5,632 nucleotides of DNA from Chloroflexota bacterium (GTDB lineage Bacteria > Chloroflexota > UBA5177 > JANWHV01), in assembly GCA_025450255.1 (NCBI GenBank), contig JANWHV010000091.1, forward strand, positions 1-5,632, read 5' to 3'. Below the pieces are notes generated by a model. The model was not told the DNA's origin. It worked only from the letters and a program-made list of their open reading frames with translations, and did no database searches. Positions 1 to 5,632 of this stretch are shown here, one piece after another; position 1 is the first letter of the stretch; each line of letters opens with the position of its first letter. The position numbers were made by a program, and so were the translations under genes.

Positions 1-1065
1 CTCCGGGGGATCGGTATCCAACCGGACGTGATTGTGTGTCGTTCTGATTACCCCGTCACCCAGGAATTGAAGGAAAAAATCGCCCTCTTCTGCGACGTGA
101 GCGAGGAGGCGGTTGTTCCCTTGCTCACCGCCGACACGATCTACGAAGTTCCCCTCGTACTCGAGGACGCGGGACTGGGCAATTTCCTGGTCAGTGAGTT
201 GGGCTTGCAAGCCTCTCCGGTGCAAATGGATGGCTGGCGCGCGCTGGTGGACAAGATCAAGCGCCCGAAAGAATCGCTCACGATCGGCCTTGTCGGAAAA
301 TACGTTGGCATGCCCGATGCGTATCTCAGCGTGGCCGAGGCAATCCGCCATGCCGCGTTGTACCACGATCGCTCGGTTGAAATCCGCTGGATCGACTCAG
401 GCGATCTCGAGCATGGTCCGGTAACGTCCAGGCTGGAGGGACTCGACGGCATCGTGATTCCGGGCGGATTCGGCCATCGCGGCGTCGAAGGCAAGGTCCA
501 CGCGTCGCGCTACGCCCGCGAGCAGAAGGTGCCGTACCTCGGCCTATGTCTTGGCTTGCAGGTCGCGGTGATCGACATTGCGCGGGAAGTCCTGCATACG
601 AACCTGCCAAACAGCACGGAGTTCAATGCGTTCACCAAGTACCCCGTCATCGATCTCATGCCGGAACAGCGTGACATCGCCGACAAAGGTGGCACGATGC
701 GGCTTGGCGTATGGCCATGCCGTCTCACCCCGGATACGCTTGCGGCGCGCGCGTACGGCCAGCCAATCATCTACGAACGCCACCGCCATCGATTCGAGTT
801 CAACAACGAATTCCGTGACTTGTTCACCAACGCGGGCATCGTCTTCAGCGGCATGTCACCCGATGGCCGCTTGGTCGAGATCGCCGAGCTAGCCGGCCAC
901 CCGTTCTTTTTGGGGACGCAATTTCACCCAGAATTCAAATCACGCCCCGACCGGCCGCACCCGCTGTTCCGGGAGTTCATCGCCGCGTGCATGATACGGG
1001 CGAGCGCCCACGAAGGTGATGTACAGCCGGCCGATGAAGAGCAACAGGTCGAGGTCCATGCCTGA
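1..1065 (+). CDS. pyrG: CTP synthase, C-terminal two thirds (5' end outside window)
   Basis: CTP synthase makes CTP from UTP, ATP and glutamine in the cytoplasm, the last step of de novo pyrimidine nucleotide synthesis. The frame is open from base 1, and the first residues (LRGIGIQPDVIVCRSDYP) match the end of the N-terminal amidoligase domain, so the GTG at 28 is not a real start. By comparison with E. coli PyrG, roughly 210 N-terminal residues are missing; 354 codons are visible. The class I glutamine amidotransferase domain follows. It has the PGGFGHRG oxyanion-type loop (around 460-483), the nucleophile Cys in GLCLGLQ (codon 547-549), and the catalytic His and Glu in QFHPEF (codons 925-927 and 931-933). 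All three triad residues are present, so the enzyme looks active. A short acidic tail (about 20 residues) follows the last domain helix. The stop codon lies inside the start of priA, suggesting coupled translation. Confidence 0.97.
   Translation, partial: LRGIGIQPDVIVCRSDYPVTQELKEKIALFCDVSEEAVVPLLTADTIYEVPLVLEDAGLGNFLVSELGLQASPVQMDGWRALVDKIKRPKESLTIGLVGKYVGMPDAYLSVAEAIRHAALYHDRSVEIRWIDSGDLEHGPVTSRLEGLDGIVIPGGFGHRGVEGKVHASRYAREQKVPYLGLCLGLQVAVIDIAREVLHTNLPNSTEFNAFTKYPVIDLMPEQRDIADKGGTMRLGVWPCRLTPDTLAARAYGQPIIYERHRHRFEFNNEFRDLFTNAGIVFSGMSPDGRLVEIAELAGHPFFLGTQFHPEFKSRPDRPHPLFREFIAACMIRASAHEGDVQPADEEQQVEVHA
1051..1054 (+). promoter_or_regulatory. Possible ribosome binding site for priA
   Basis: GAGG lies 3 nt before the ATG at 1058, inside the last codons of pyrG. 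The spacing is shorter than ideal, so translation probably also depends on ribosomes ending pyrG at 1063-1065. It modestly favours 1058 over the in-frame ATG at 1034, which has no purine-rich motif. An AAGG at 1013-1016 is also close to the in-frame GTG 1016/ATG 1019 pair, so the start is not settled. Confidence 0.35.
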
Positions 1066-3640
1066 TGGCAGGCTTCGAGATGAAAGCCTCGCCGGTGCGG
1101 TGGATCCGGCAGGCTCGCCGGAGCATAACCCCCGGCCTGAGCAGGTCCGAATCGCCGAGGTTGCCGTGCTCGGCCGGGTTGGGCCGCGTGCCATCTATAG
1201 CTACCGAGTTCCAGATCGGCTGGCAAGCGCGCTAACGTCCGGCCACCTCGTCCAGGTGCCGTTCGGCGCGCGCGTCTTGCAGGGTATCGCCCTGAGCGTC
1301 GAGCTTGGCGACGGTGGCACACTGCGGCTGCGCGACGTTGCCGAAGTACTTGACCCACTGCCCTGCCTGACACAGGCGCAAATTGATCTCGCCCAGTGGA
1401 TTGCCGCGTATTACGTGTGCAGCCTCGGCGACGCGTTAGGCGTCATGCTGCCGGCGGGGCTGGACCGGGAAACCGTAACCACCTATACGCTCGCGCCGTA
1501 TGACGAGCACGCGCCCGCTCATCGCCTTACGGAACCTCAGGCGACGATGCTTGAGTTAGTCCGCCAGCGCGGCACGGTAATCGCTGCTCAAGTCTCGGGC
1601 GTACGGGACCAGCGGCGACATGCCGGCGTGCTGGAAAACCTGGCTCGTCGTGACCTTCTGCAAAAACAGGTGAGCCTTGGCCGCGCGTCCGTGGTCGAGC
1701 GTACCGAGCTCCTGGTCGTACTGCAGCCACGCGATCGCTCCACCAGGCTTACCACGCGCCAGCGGACGTTCGTCGATTATCTCGCCGAGCGGAACGGCGA
1801 GGCTACATGGACGGATATCCGTGCCGATCTGCAGATAGACCGCGCCACGCTCACGCAACTCACGAGACGGCGCCTGGTTCTGACCTATCCCCGACAAGTG
1901 CGCCGTGATCCCCTGGCGCATCGGATCCTTAAACGAAGCGCTCCGCCGCGCTTCTCCGTGGAACAGACCGCTGTCTATGGGCCCATCAGTCGCGCCCTTG
2001 CTGCCCAGGATGACTCGGTTTTTCTCTTGCACGGCATCACCGGCAGCGGTAAAACAGAGGTCTACTTGCGTGCCGTCGCCGATACCCTGGCCGCTGGCCG
2101 CGAAGCGATCGTGCTGGTGCCTGAAATCGGCTTGACGCCGCAAGCGGTCGAACGCTTCGCGGGCAGGTTTCCTGGTCAAATCGCCCTGTTGCACAGCGGG
2201 TTGAGTGATGGCGAGCGCTACGACGAGTGGCAACGCATCAGGCGGGGCGAGTGTTCGGTGGCGATCGGCCCACGCTCGGCCATCTTTAGCCCGTTCTCGC
2301 GTCTCGGCTTGATCGTGATAGATGAAGAGCACGATCCGTCGTACAAGCAGGACACTCCAGCGCCCCGCTATCATACGCGCGATGTCGCGCTTCGTTTGGC
2401 GCGTTCATGTGGAGCAACGGTCATTTTAGGCAGCGCCACACCCGACGTCGTCAGCTTTTTCAAGGCGAGACAGGGGGACTATACGCTTCTGGAAATGACG
2501 TCGCGAGTCCATGGCACGCCCGCGGGCGAGATACGATCTCGGGGGGCGCCGGCGATGCATCCGGCATCGAACCCCGCGTTGATCCAGCCAAACACTAGGA
2601 GCAGCAACCGGATCGCGGGCCTGCCGGGCGTCCAGATCGTGGATATGCGCCTTGAGCTGAAAGCCGGCAATCGCTCGATCTTCAGCCGCGCCCTGGTGCG
2701 TGGTCTGGAGACTGCGCTGCACCGCGGCGAGCAAACAATACTGTTCCTGAATCGGCGTGGAAACGCCACGTTTGTCAATTGCCGCGATTGCGGCCGCGTC
2801 GTGAAGTGCGGGCATTGTGATATACCGATGACCTATCACTCGCACGGCGATCGTCTGCAGTGCCATCGATGTGATGCCCGCGCGCCGATCCCTACAATTT
2901 GCGCAGGCTGCGGCAGTTGGCGTATCCGCTATTTCGGACTCGGCACGCAAAAGGTTGAGCAAGAGGTGCAAGCGCGGTTTCCCAACGCGCGCGTGCAACG
3001 ATACGATCGTGATGCAACGGCCGGAAAACTGGGCCACGAAGCGATTCTCGACCGCTTTGCGAGTGGAGACATCGACGTGCTGGTGGGAACACAGATCGTT
3101 GCCAAAGGATTGGACTTTCCCAGAGTGACGCTGGTTGGCGCCGTGTCGGCGGATACCGCCATAAATATGCCCGATTTTCGCGCGGCCGAGCGCACGTTTT
3201 CAATTCTCACGCAGGTCGCCGGACGGGCAGGCCGTGCCCACTTACCGGGAACCGTGGTGGTGCAATCGTACGCGCCAACCCATTTTGCTATCGTCGCCGC
3301 GGCCGCGCATGACTATGCGGCATTTTATGCGGAAGAGATTCAGGCGCGACAGGACGGCTTATATCCGCCGTTCGCGCGCCTGGTCCGGCTCATCTACGCC
3401 GATAGGGTCGATGAACGATGCCGAGCCGAGGCGGTGTCGCTGGCTGAGTCGTTGCAAACATGGCTGGAATCCAATGCCGATGCTGGTATCGACATCATAG
3501 GCCCGGCGCCCTGCTTCACGCACAAGGTGAGTGACCGGTACTTCTGGCAAATATTATTGCGCGGTCAAAATCCGCATCCCGTGCTCCAGCAGATTCCCCA
3601 GGGATGGTCCATCGACGTGGACCCCATGAATCTACTGTGA
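1058..3640 (+). CDS. priA: Primosomal protein N' (replication restart helicase PriA)
   Basis: PriA is a 3'-5' superfamily 2 DNA helicase that recognises stalled or repaired forks and reloads the replicative helicase. From ATG 1058 the protein has 860 residues, against 732 in E. coli. An N-terminal 3'-DNA-end-binding domain follows a 30-residue leader (about 31-145; VPFGARVLQG). Two winged-helix-like segments come next (about 157-215 and 231-285). Helicase motifs are Walker A GITGSGKT (326-333, K332), VPEIGLTPQ (354-362), DEEH (422-425), GSATPD (458-463), GTQIVAKGLDFP (677-688) and QVAGRAGR (719-726). Eight cysteines (C575, C578, C584, C587, C602, C605, C615, C618) form the two zinc sites of the family, and a C-terminal domain closes the protein. 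About 30 extra residues sit near 488-523, between lobe 1 and the VDMR stretch. All catalytic motifs are intact. In-frame alternative starts exist at GTG 1016, ATG 1019 and ATG 1034; 1058 was chosen because it overlaps pyrG by only 8 nt. Confidence 0.96.
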   Translation: MPDGRLRDESLAGAVDPAGSPEHNPRPEQVRIAEVAVLGRVGPRAIYSYRVPDRLASALTSGHLVQVPFGARVLQGIALSVELGDGGTLRLRDVAEVLDPLPCLTQAQIDLAQWIAAYYVCSLGDALGVMLPAGLDRETVTTYTLAPYDEHAPAHRLTEPQATMLELVRQRGTVIAAQVSGVRDQRRHAGVLENLARRDLLQKQVSLGRASVVERTELLVVLQPRDRSTRLTTRQRTFVDYLAERNGEATWTDIRADLQIDRATLTQLTRRRLVLTYPRQVRRDPLAHRILKRSAPPRFSVEQTAVYGPISRALAAQDDSVFLLHGITGSGKTEVYLRAVADTLAAGREAIVLVPEIGLTPQAVERFAGRFPGQIALLHSGLSDGERYDEWQRIRRGECSVAIGPRSAIFSPFSRLGLIVIDEEHDPSYKQDTPAPRYHTRDVALRLARSCGATVILGSATPDVVSFFKARQGDYTLLEMTSRVHGTPAGEIRSRGAPAMHPASNPALIQPNTRSSNRIAGLPGVQIVDMRLELKAGNRSIFSRALVRGLETALHRGEQTILFLNRRGNATFVNCRDCGRVVKCGHCDIPMTYHSHGDRLQCHRCDARAPIPTICAGCGSWRIRYFGLGTQKVEQEVQARFPNARVQRYDRDATAGKLGHEAILDRFASGDIDVLVGTQIVAKGLDFPRVTLVGAVSADTAINMPDFRAAERTFSILTQVAGRAGRAHLPGTVVVQSYAPTHFAIVAAAAHDYAAFYAEEIQARQDGLYPPFARLVRLIYADRVDERCRAEAVSLAESLQTWLESNADAGIDIIGPAPCFTHKVSDRYFWQILLRGQNPHPVLQQIPQGWSIDVDPMNLL

Positions 3641-3701
3641 TTCTGGCCGCCGTTTCCGTCGCCGATCGCGCCAAATCATATATCGCCGATTACCGGTCAT
3701 C

Positions 3702-4541
3702 GTGATCCCGCTCGCCTTCAGTGTCCTTTTCGCGGTTGCCTTCGGCCACGTCATGAAGTGGGCAACGCACGTAAAGGCAAATTTACTCTGGGTCGCCGCG
3801 GTAAACTATGTCGCTGCGTCACTTGTCTGTGTCGTCGTCATGTTAGTGGTGCGACCTGGCGAAAACGCGCTTTTCACGTCGCTTACCGGACTATGGGGCG
3901 GTGTCTGCTATCTCCTGTCGCTTCTATACTATTTCGCGGCGGTTAAGCGAATTGGCATGGGCCTGGCGACTTCAGCCAACAGGATTGCGGTGGCGGTTCC
4001 GGTCGCCGTTGCGCTGCTGGTCTGGCACGAAACACTGCGTGCCGAGCAAGGCATCGGGCTCGCTCTGGTCGCTATCTCGTTCCCCTTACTCGGCAGTGGG
4101 CGGGCCGGTCTCGGCAGCGCGGAACTGAAGGTCCTGCTCGGCACGCTGGTGCCGCTGTTCGTCATAACGGGCGCCTGTCAGCTCTCTAACCGCATCTACA
4201 GCGGTGGAGCGCCGGCGCAAAATACGTTCCTCTTTCTTTCTTGCCTGTTTGGCGCGGCGGGCGCAACGGCCTTCTTGGCGCTCCTGGTCCAGCCGGTCAA
4301 GCCGCGGCGCCAGGATGTGTATATTGGGCTGGTGTTGGGCGGCGCGAATCTCACCACAAACGTCTTATTACTGGCGGCACTGCGCGAACTGCCGTCCGCC
4401 GTGGTCTTCTCCGTGTCGAGCGCGGCAAGCGTCATGCTGGCCGCCGTCACCGGCGTGATGTTCTGGCGTGAACGTCTCAATCGAGTGGCGACAAGCGGTG
4501 TCCTGCTTGCGACCGCGGCGGTCGTGCTGCTGACCCGCTGA
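3702..4541 (+). CDS. DMT/EamA-family ten-helix membrane transporter, substrate unknown
   Basis: This 279-residue protein is very hydrophobic. Ten membrane segments can be read, at roughly 2-20, 27-49, 61-81, 87-109, 117-133, 144-166, 174-196, 206-227, 232-255 and 262-278. The two halves look like an internal duplication typical of EamA/drug-metabolite transporters. Helix 4 followed by W-H-E-T-L (E110) and a glycine-rich helix 5 is mirrored by helix 9 followed by W-R-E-R-L (E257) and helix 10. Family members export or import small metabolites across the inner membrane, but nothing here identifies the substrate. The start is the GTG at 3702, the first usable start after the in-frame stop at 3627. 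It has no clear Shine-Dalgarno motif, and the first helix begins at residue 2, so a non-standard upstream start is possible. The next in-frame ATG (3753) would cut away helix 1. It lies 61 nt after priA on the same strand. Confidence 0.85.
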   Translation: MIPLAFSVLFAVAFGHVMKWATHVKANLLWVAAVNYVAASLVCVVVMLVVRPGENALFTSLTGLWGGVCYLLSLLYYFAAVKRIGMGLATSANRIAVAVPVAVALLVWHETLRAEQGIGLALVAISFPLLGSGRAGLGSAELKVLLGTLVPLFVITGACQLSNRIYSGGAPAQNTFLFLSCLFGAAGATAFLALLVQPVKPRRQDVYIGLVLGGANLTTNVLLLAALRELPSAVVFSVSSAASVMLAAVTGVMFWRERLNRVATSGVLLATAAVVLLTR

Positions 4542-4556
4542 CAGCCGTATTGCTCC

Positions 4557-4561
4557 GGAGG
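4557..4561 (+). promoter_or_regulatory. Shine-Dalgarno GGAGG upstream of smpB, unusually far from the start
   Basis: GGAGG is the strongest ribosome-binding motif seen in the window, but it ends 27 nt before the ATG at 4589. The intervening bases are almost exactly filled by the hairpin at 4564-4588, which if folded would leave only two unpaired bases (G4562, C4563) between motif and stem. The other possible start, TTG 4550, lies before the motif and so cannot use it. Confidence 0.5.
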
Positions 4562-4563
4562 GC

Positions 4564-4588
4564 GGTTACGCCGTACCATGGCGTAACT
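4564..4588 (+). promoter_or_regulatory. Hairpin in the smpB translation-initiation region
   Basis: GTTACGCC (4565-4572) and GGCGTAAC (4580-4587) are perfect reverse complements, separated by the 7-nt GTACCAT. G-U pairs could extend the stem outward (4564 with 4588) and inward (4573 with 4579), leaving a five-base loop. The stem ends directly against the smpB ATG. It has no following T-run, so it is not an intrinsic terminator. It may shorten the distance between GGAGG and the ATG, or control access to the start. As DNA it could also be a repressor operator. The structure is read directly; the role is inferred. Confidence 0.5.
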
Positions 4589-5095
4589 ATGGCCACACGA
4601 GGCACGTCAACCGCGCCAAAAGAGAAACCCCACGACCACACTGTTGCCGGTAACCGGCGCGTTTACCACGACTACTTCGTCGACGAGACGATGGAAGCCG
4701 GACTCGTGCTGACTGGAACCGAGGTAAAATCCGTCAGGGCTGGTCGCGTCAATTTGCGCGAGGCATACGCGCGTATTGACAAGGGCGAAGCCTGGCTGTG
4801 GAACGCGCACATTTCTCCATATGACCACGGCAACCGCTACAATCATGAGCCGCAACGCACGCGAAAGCTTCTGCTGCACCGTTCGGAGATTCAGCGGCTG
4901 AATACGGCAATGAAGAAAAAAGGATATACGCTCGTCCCTGTTCGCATGTATTTCAAGCGAAACCACGCCAAGGTTGAGCTCGGTCTGGCGCGCGGCAAGA
5001 AACTCTATGACAAGCGCGATTCCATCGCCGAACGCGACGCGCAGCGCGATATCGAGCGGGCCATGCGTTCGAGAACATCGGGCCGCGATGATTAG
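4589..5095 (+). CDS. smpB: SsrA-binding protein SmpB (trans-translation)
   Basis: SmpB binds tmRNA (ssrA) and brings it to ribosomes stalled on mRNAs without a stop codon. Its C-terminal tail enters the empty mRNA channel so that tmRNA can tag the nascent chain and release the ribosome. The 168-residue product is close to the usual 150-160. Family signatures are clear: an N-R-R-V-Y-H-D-Y-F opening strand (22-30), EAGLVLTGTEVKSVRAG (36-52), NLREAYARI (55-63), the RTRKLLLH stretch, GYTLVPVRMYFK, then LARGKK and the DKR tail motif (141-143), ending in a charged helix rich in Arg, Asp and Glu. Position 140 before DKR is tyrosine, where E. coli has histidine; I believe aromatic residues are common there. 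ATG 4589 is preferred over the in-frame TTG 4550 because the latter would add 13 residues not expected for the family. No ssrA gene was recognised in the window. It lies 47 nt after the transporter gene. Confidence 0.96.
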   Translation: MATRGTSTAPKEKPHDHTVAGNRRVYHDYFVDETMEAGLVLTGTEVKSVRAGRVNLREAYARIDKGEAWLWNAHISPYDHGNRYNHEPQRTRKLLLHRSEIQRLNTAMKKKGYTLVPVRMYFKRNHAKVELGLARGKKLYDKRDSIAERDAQRDIERAMRSRTSGRDD

Positions 5096-5180
5096 CAATG
5101 GCGAGTATATCCCAATTGTCGTGCGCCGAAAACGCCGCGCCAATACCGAGCCTGATGACCGGAAACGTCCGTTACGTTGA
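5088..5180 (+). CDS. Possible 30-codon basic small ORF overlapping the smpB stop
   Basis: An ATG at 5088 opens a 30-codon frame ending in TGA at 5178-5180. It overlaps the end of smpB by 8 nt, the same overlap length as pyrG/priA. The product would be strongly basic in its middle (RRKRR at residues 13-17), with no membrane segment or recognised domain. No good Shine-Dalgarno precedes it, though coupling to smpB termination could replace one. It may well be a chance frame, as it lies mostly in the spacer before the VOC gene and no homologue is known to me. Confidence 0.15.
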   Translation: MISNGEYIPIVVRRKRRANTEPDDRKRPLR

Positions 5181-5186
5181 GAAGGG
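5180..5186 (+). promoter_or_regulatory. Ribosome binding site of the VOC gene
   Basis: The purine run AGAAGGG lies 10 nt before the ATG at 5197, acceptable spacing for a Shine-Dalgarno sequence. It supports that start over the in-frame ATG at 5155, which would add 14 residues upstream of the conserved G-I-D-H-L strand and has no comparable motif. Confidence 0.5.
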
Positions 5187-5196
5187 ACTGTGTTCC

Positions 5197-5632
5197 ATGT
5201 CGCTTGTGACGGGCATCGATCACCTGATCATTACCACGAACGACCTCACGACGGCCGCGACATTCTCGAATGACCTTCTCGGCCTTCATGTGAGCGGCGG
5301 CGGTGTCCATCCCGCGTTTGGCACCGAGAATCGCATCATCGTGCTACGTGATGAGTATATCGAGCTACTGGGAGCACAGCCGAATACGACGCCGGCCGGA
5401 TTGGTTGGTCGTCTCATTCGTGAAGGGGATGGCCTGGCAGCCTGTATTTTGACCATTGCCGATCCGGTCGCGGCAGCCGCCACGCTCGCGGCGAACGGCA
5501 TAAGCATCGAAGGACCTGTCGCCGGCTCGCTCGACGCGGGACCCGACTTTAGCAGGGCCTGGACGACGATTGCCCCGGCTTCCCCAACCTTGCCGGGTAT
5601 CCCGTTCTTCATCAGACACGAATCCGAGGGTA
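5197..5632 (+). CDS. Glyoxalase-like (VOC superfamily) protein, 3' end outside window
   Basis: The frame is open from ATG 5197 to the window edge with no stop, giving 145 codons of an incomplete protein. The start GIDHLIITTNDL (6-17) is the first beta strand of the vicinal oxygen chelate fold, with H9 as a likely metal ligand. The segment GGGVHPAFGTENRIIVL (34-50) followed by YIELLG (54-59, E56) matches the Glyoxalase_3-type pattern G-G-x-H-P-x-x-G-T-x-N. PGIPFFIRHE (133-142) matches the usual end of that module. Families of this kind include metal-dependent lyases, dioxygenases and resistance proteins, and many members have no known substrate. No specific reaction can be assigned here. It begins 101 nt after smpB, the largest gap in the window, so it may be separately expressed, although no convincing promoter is seen. 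The rest of the protein, probably a second module, lies beyond the window. Confidence 0.88.
   Translation, partial: MSLVTGIDHLIITTNDLTTAATFSNDLLGLHVSGGGVHPAFGTENRIIVLRDEYIELLGAQPNTTPAGLVGRLIREGDGLAACILTIADPVAAAATLAANGISIEGPVAGSLDAGPDFSRAWTTIAPASPTLPGIPFFIRHESEG

Noticed and set aside
924..1373. 149-codon open frame on the minus strand across the pyrG/priA junction
   Set aside because: Overlaps two well-supported genes; Arg/Ala-rich shadow product with no domain.
1556..2374. 272-codon open frame on the minus strand
   Set aside because: It lies wholly antisense to the conserved helicase core of priA. Long antisense frames are expected in GC-rich coding DNA, and the product shows no recognisable domain.
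2426..3037. 203-codon open frame on the minus strand
   Set aside because: Antisense to the priA zinc-binding and insertion region; no recognisable motif.
4564..4588. Intrinsic terminator between the transporter gene and smpB
   Set aside because: The stem is followed directly by the smpB ATG and has no T-run, so it does not look like a terminator.
4607..5143. 178-codon open frame on the minus strand
   Set aside because: Antisense to almost all of smpB, whose conserved motifs are certain; composition reflects the complementary strand.
5116..5146. Sigma-70-like promoter before the VOC gene (TTGTCG at 5116-5121 and CAATAC at 5141-5146)
   Set aside because: The spacer is 19 nt and the -10 box matches the consensus poorly; such partial matches are expected by chance.
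5096..5196. tmRNA (ssrA) gene or terminator next to smpB
   Set aside because: The 101-nt spacer is too short for ssrA, has no tRNA-like ends, and shows no strong stem followed by T residues.

Overview
The window is a densely packed bacterial chromosomal segment of about 60% GC by eye. All five recognisable genes lie on the + strand. They are the 3' part of pyrG (CTP synthase), priA (primosomal helicase), a ten-helix DMT/EamA-type membrane transporter, smpB (tmRNA-binding protein) and the 5' part of a glyoxalase-like VOC protein. There are no signs of a mobile element, CRISPR array, rRNA or tRNA.

The organism is probably a member of Chloroflexota or a related deep-branching lineage. The reasons are the gene order and the PriA type: its N-terminal DNA-binding domain has the 'VPFG...QG' form and is followed by what look like two winged-helix segments. 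This placement is an inference from remembered family features and was not tested by a search.

Layout: pyrG runs from before the left edge to 1065. priA (1058-3640) starts inside the last codons of pyrG, with an 8-nt overlap. A 61-nt spacer leads to the transporter gene (3702-4541, GTG start). A 47-nt spacer holding a strong Shine-Dalgarno sequence and a perfect 8-bp hairpin leads to smpB (4589-5095). A 101-nt spacer, which may hold a 30-codon ORF, leads to the VOC gene (5197 to beyond the right edge). The tight spacing and shared strand suggest co-transcription, at least from pyrG through smpB. No convincing promoter or intrinsic terminator was found between the genes.

The genes do not form one pathway. 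pyrG supplies CTP, priA restarts stalled replication forks, smpB rescues stalled ribosomes with tmRNA, and the transporter and VOC protein have unknown substrates. This looks like a housekeeping cluster, not a dedicated novel system. The least ordinary feature is the smpB translation-initiation region, where a hairpin sits exactly between a GGAGG motif and the ATG and encloses a two-codon ORF.
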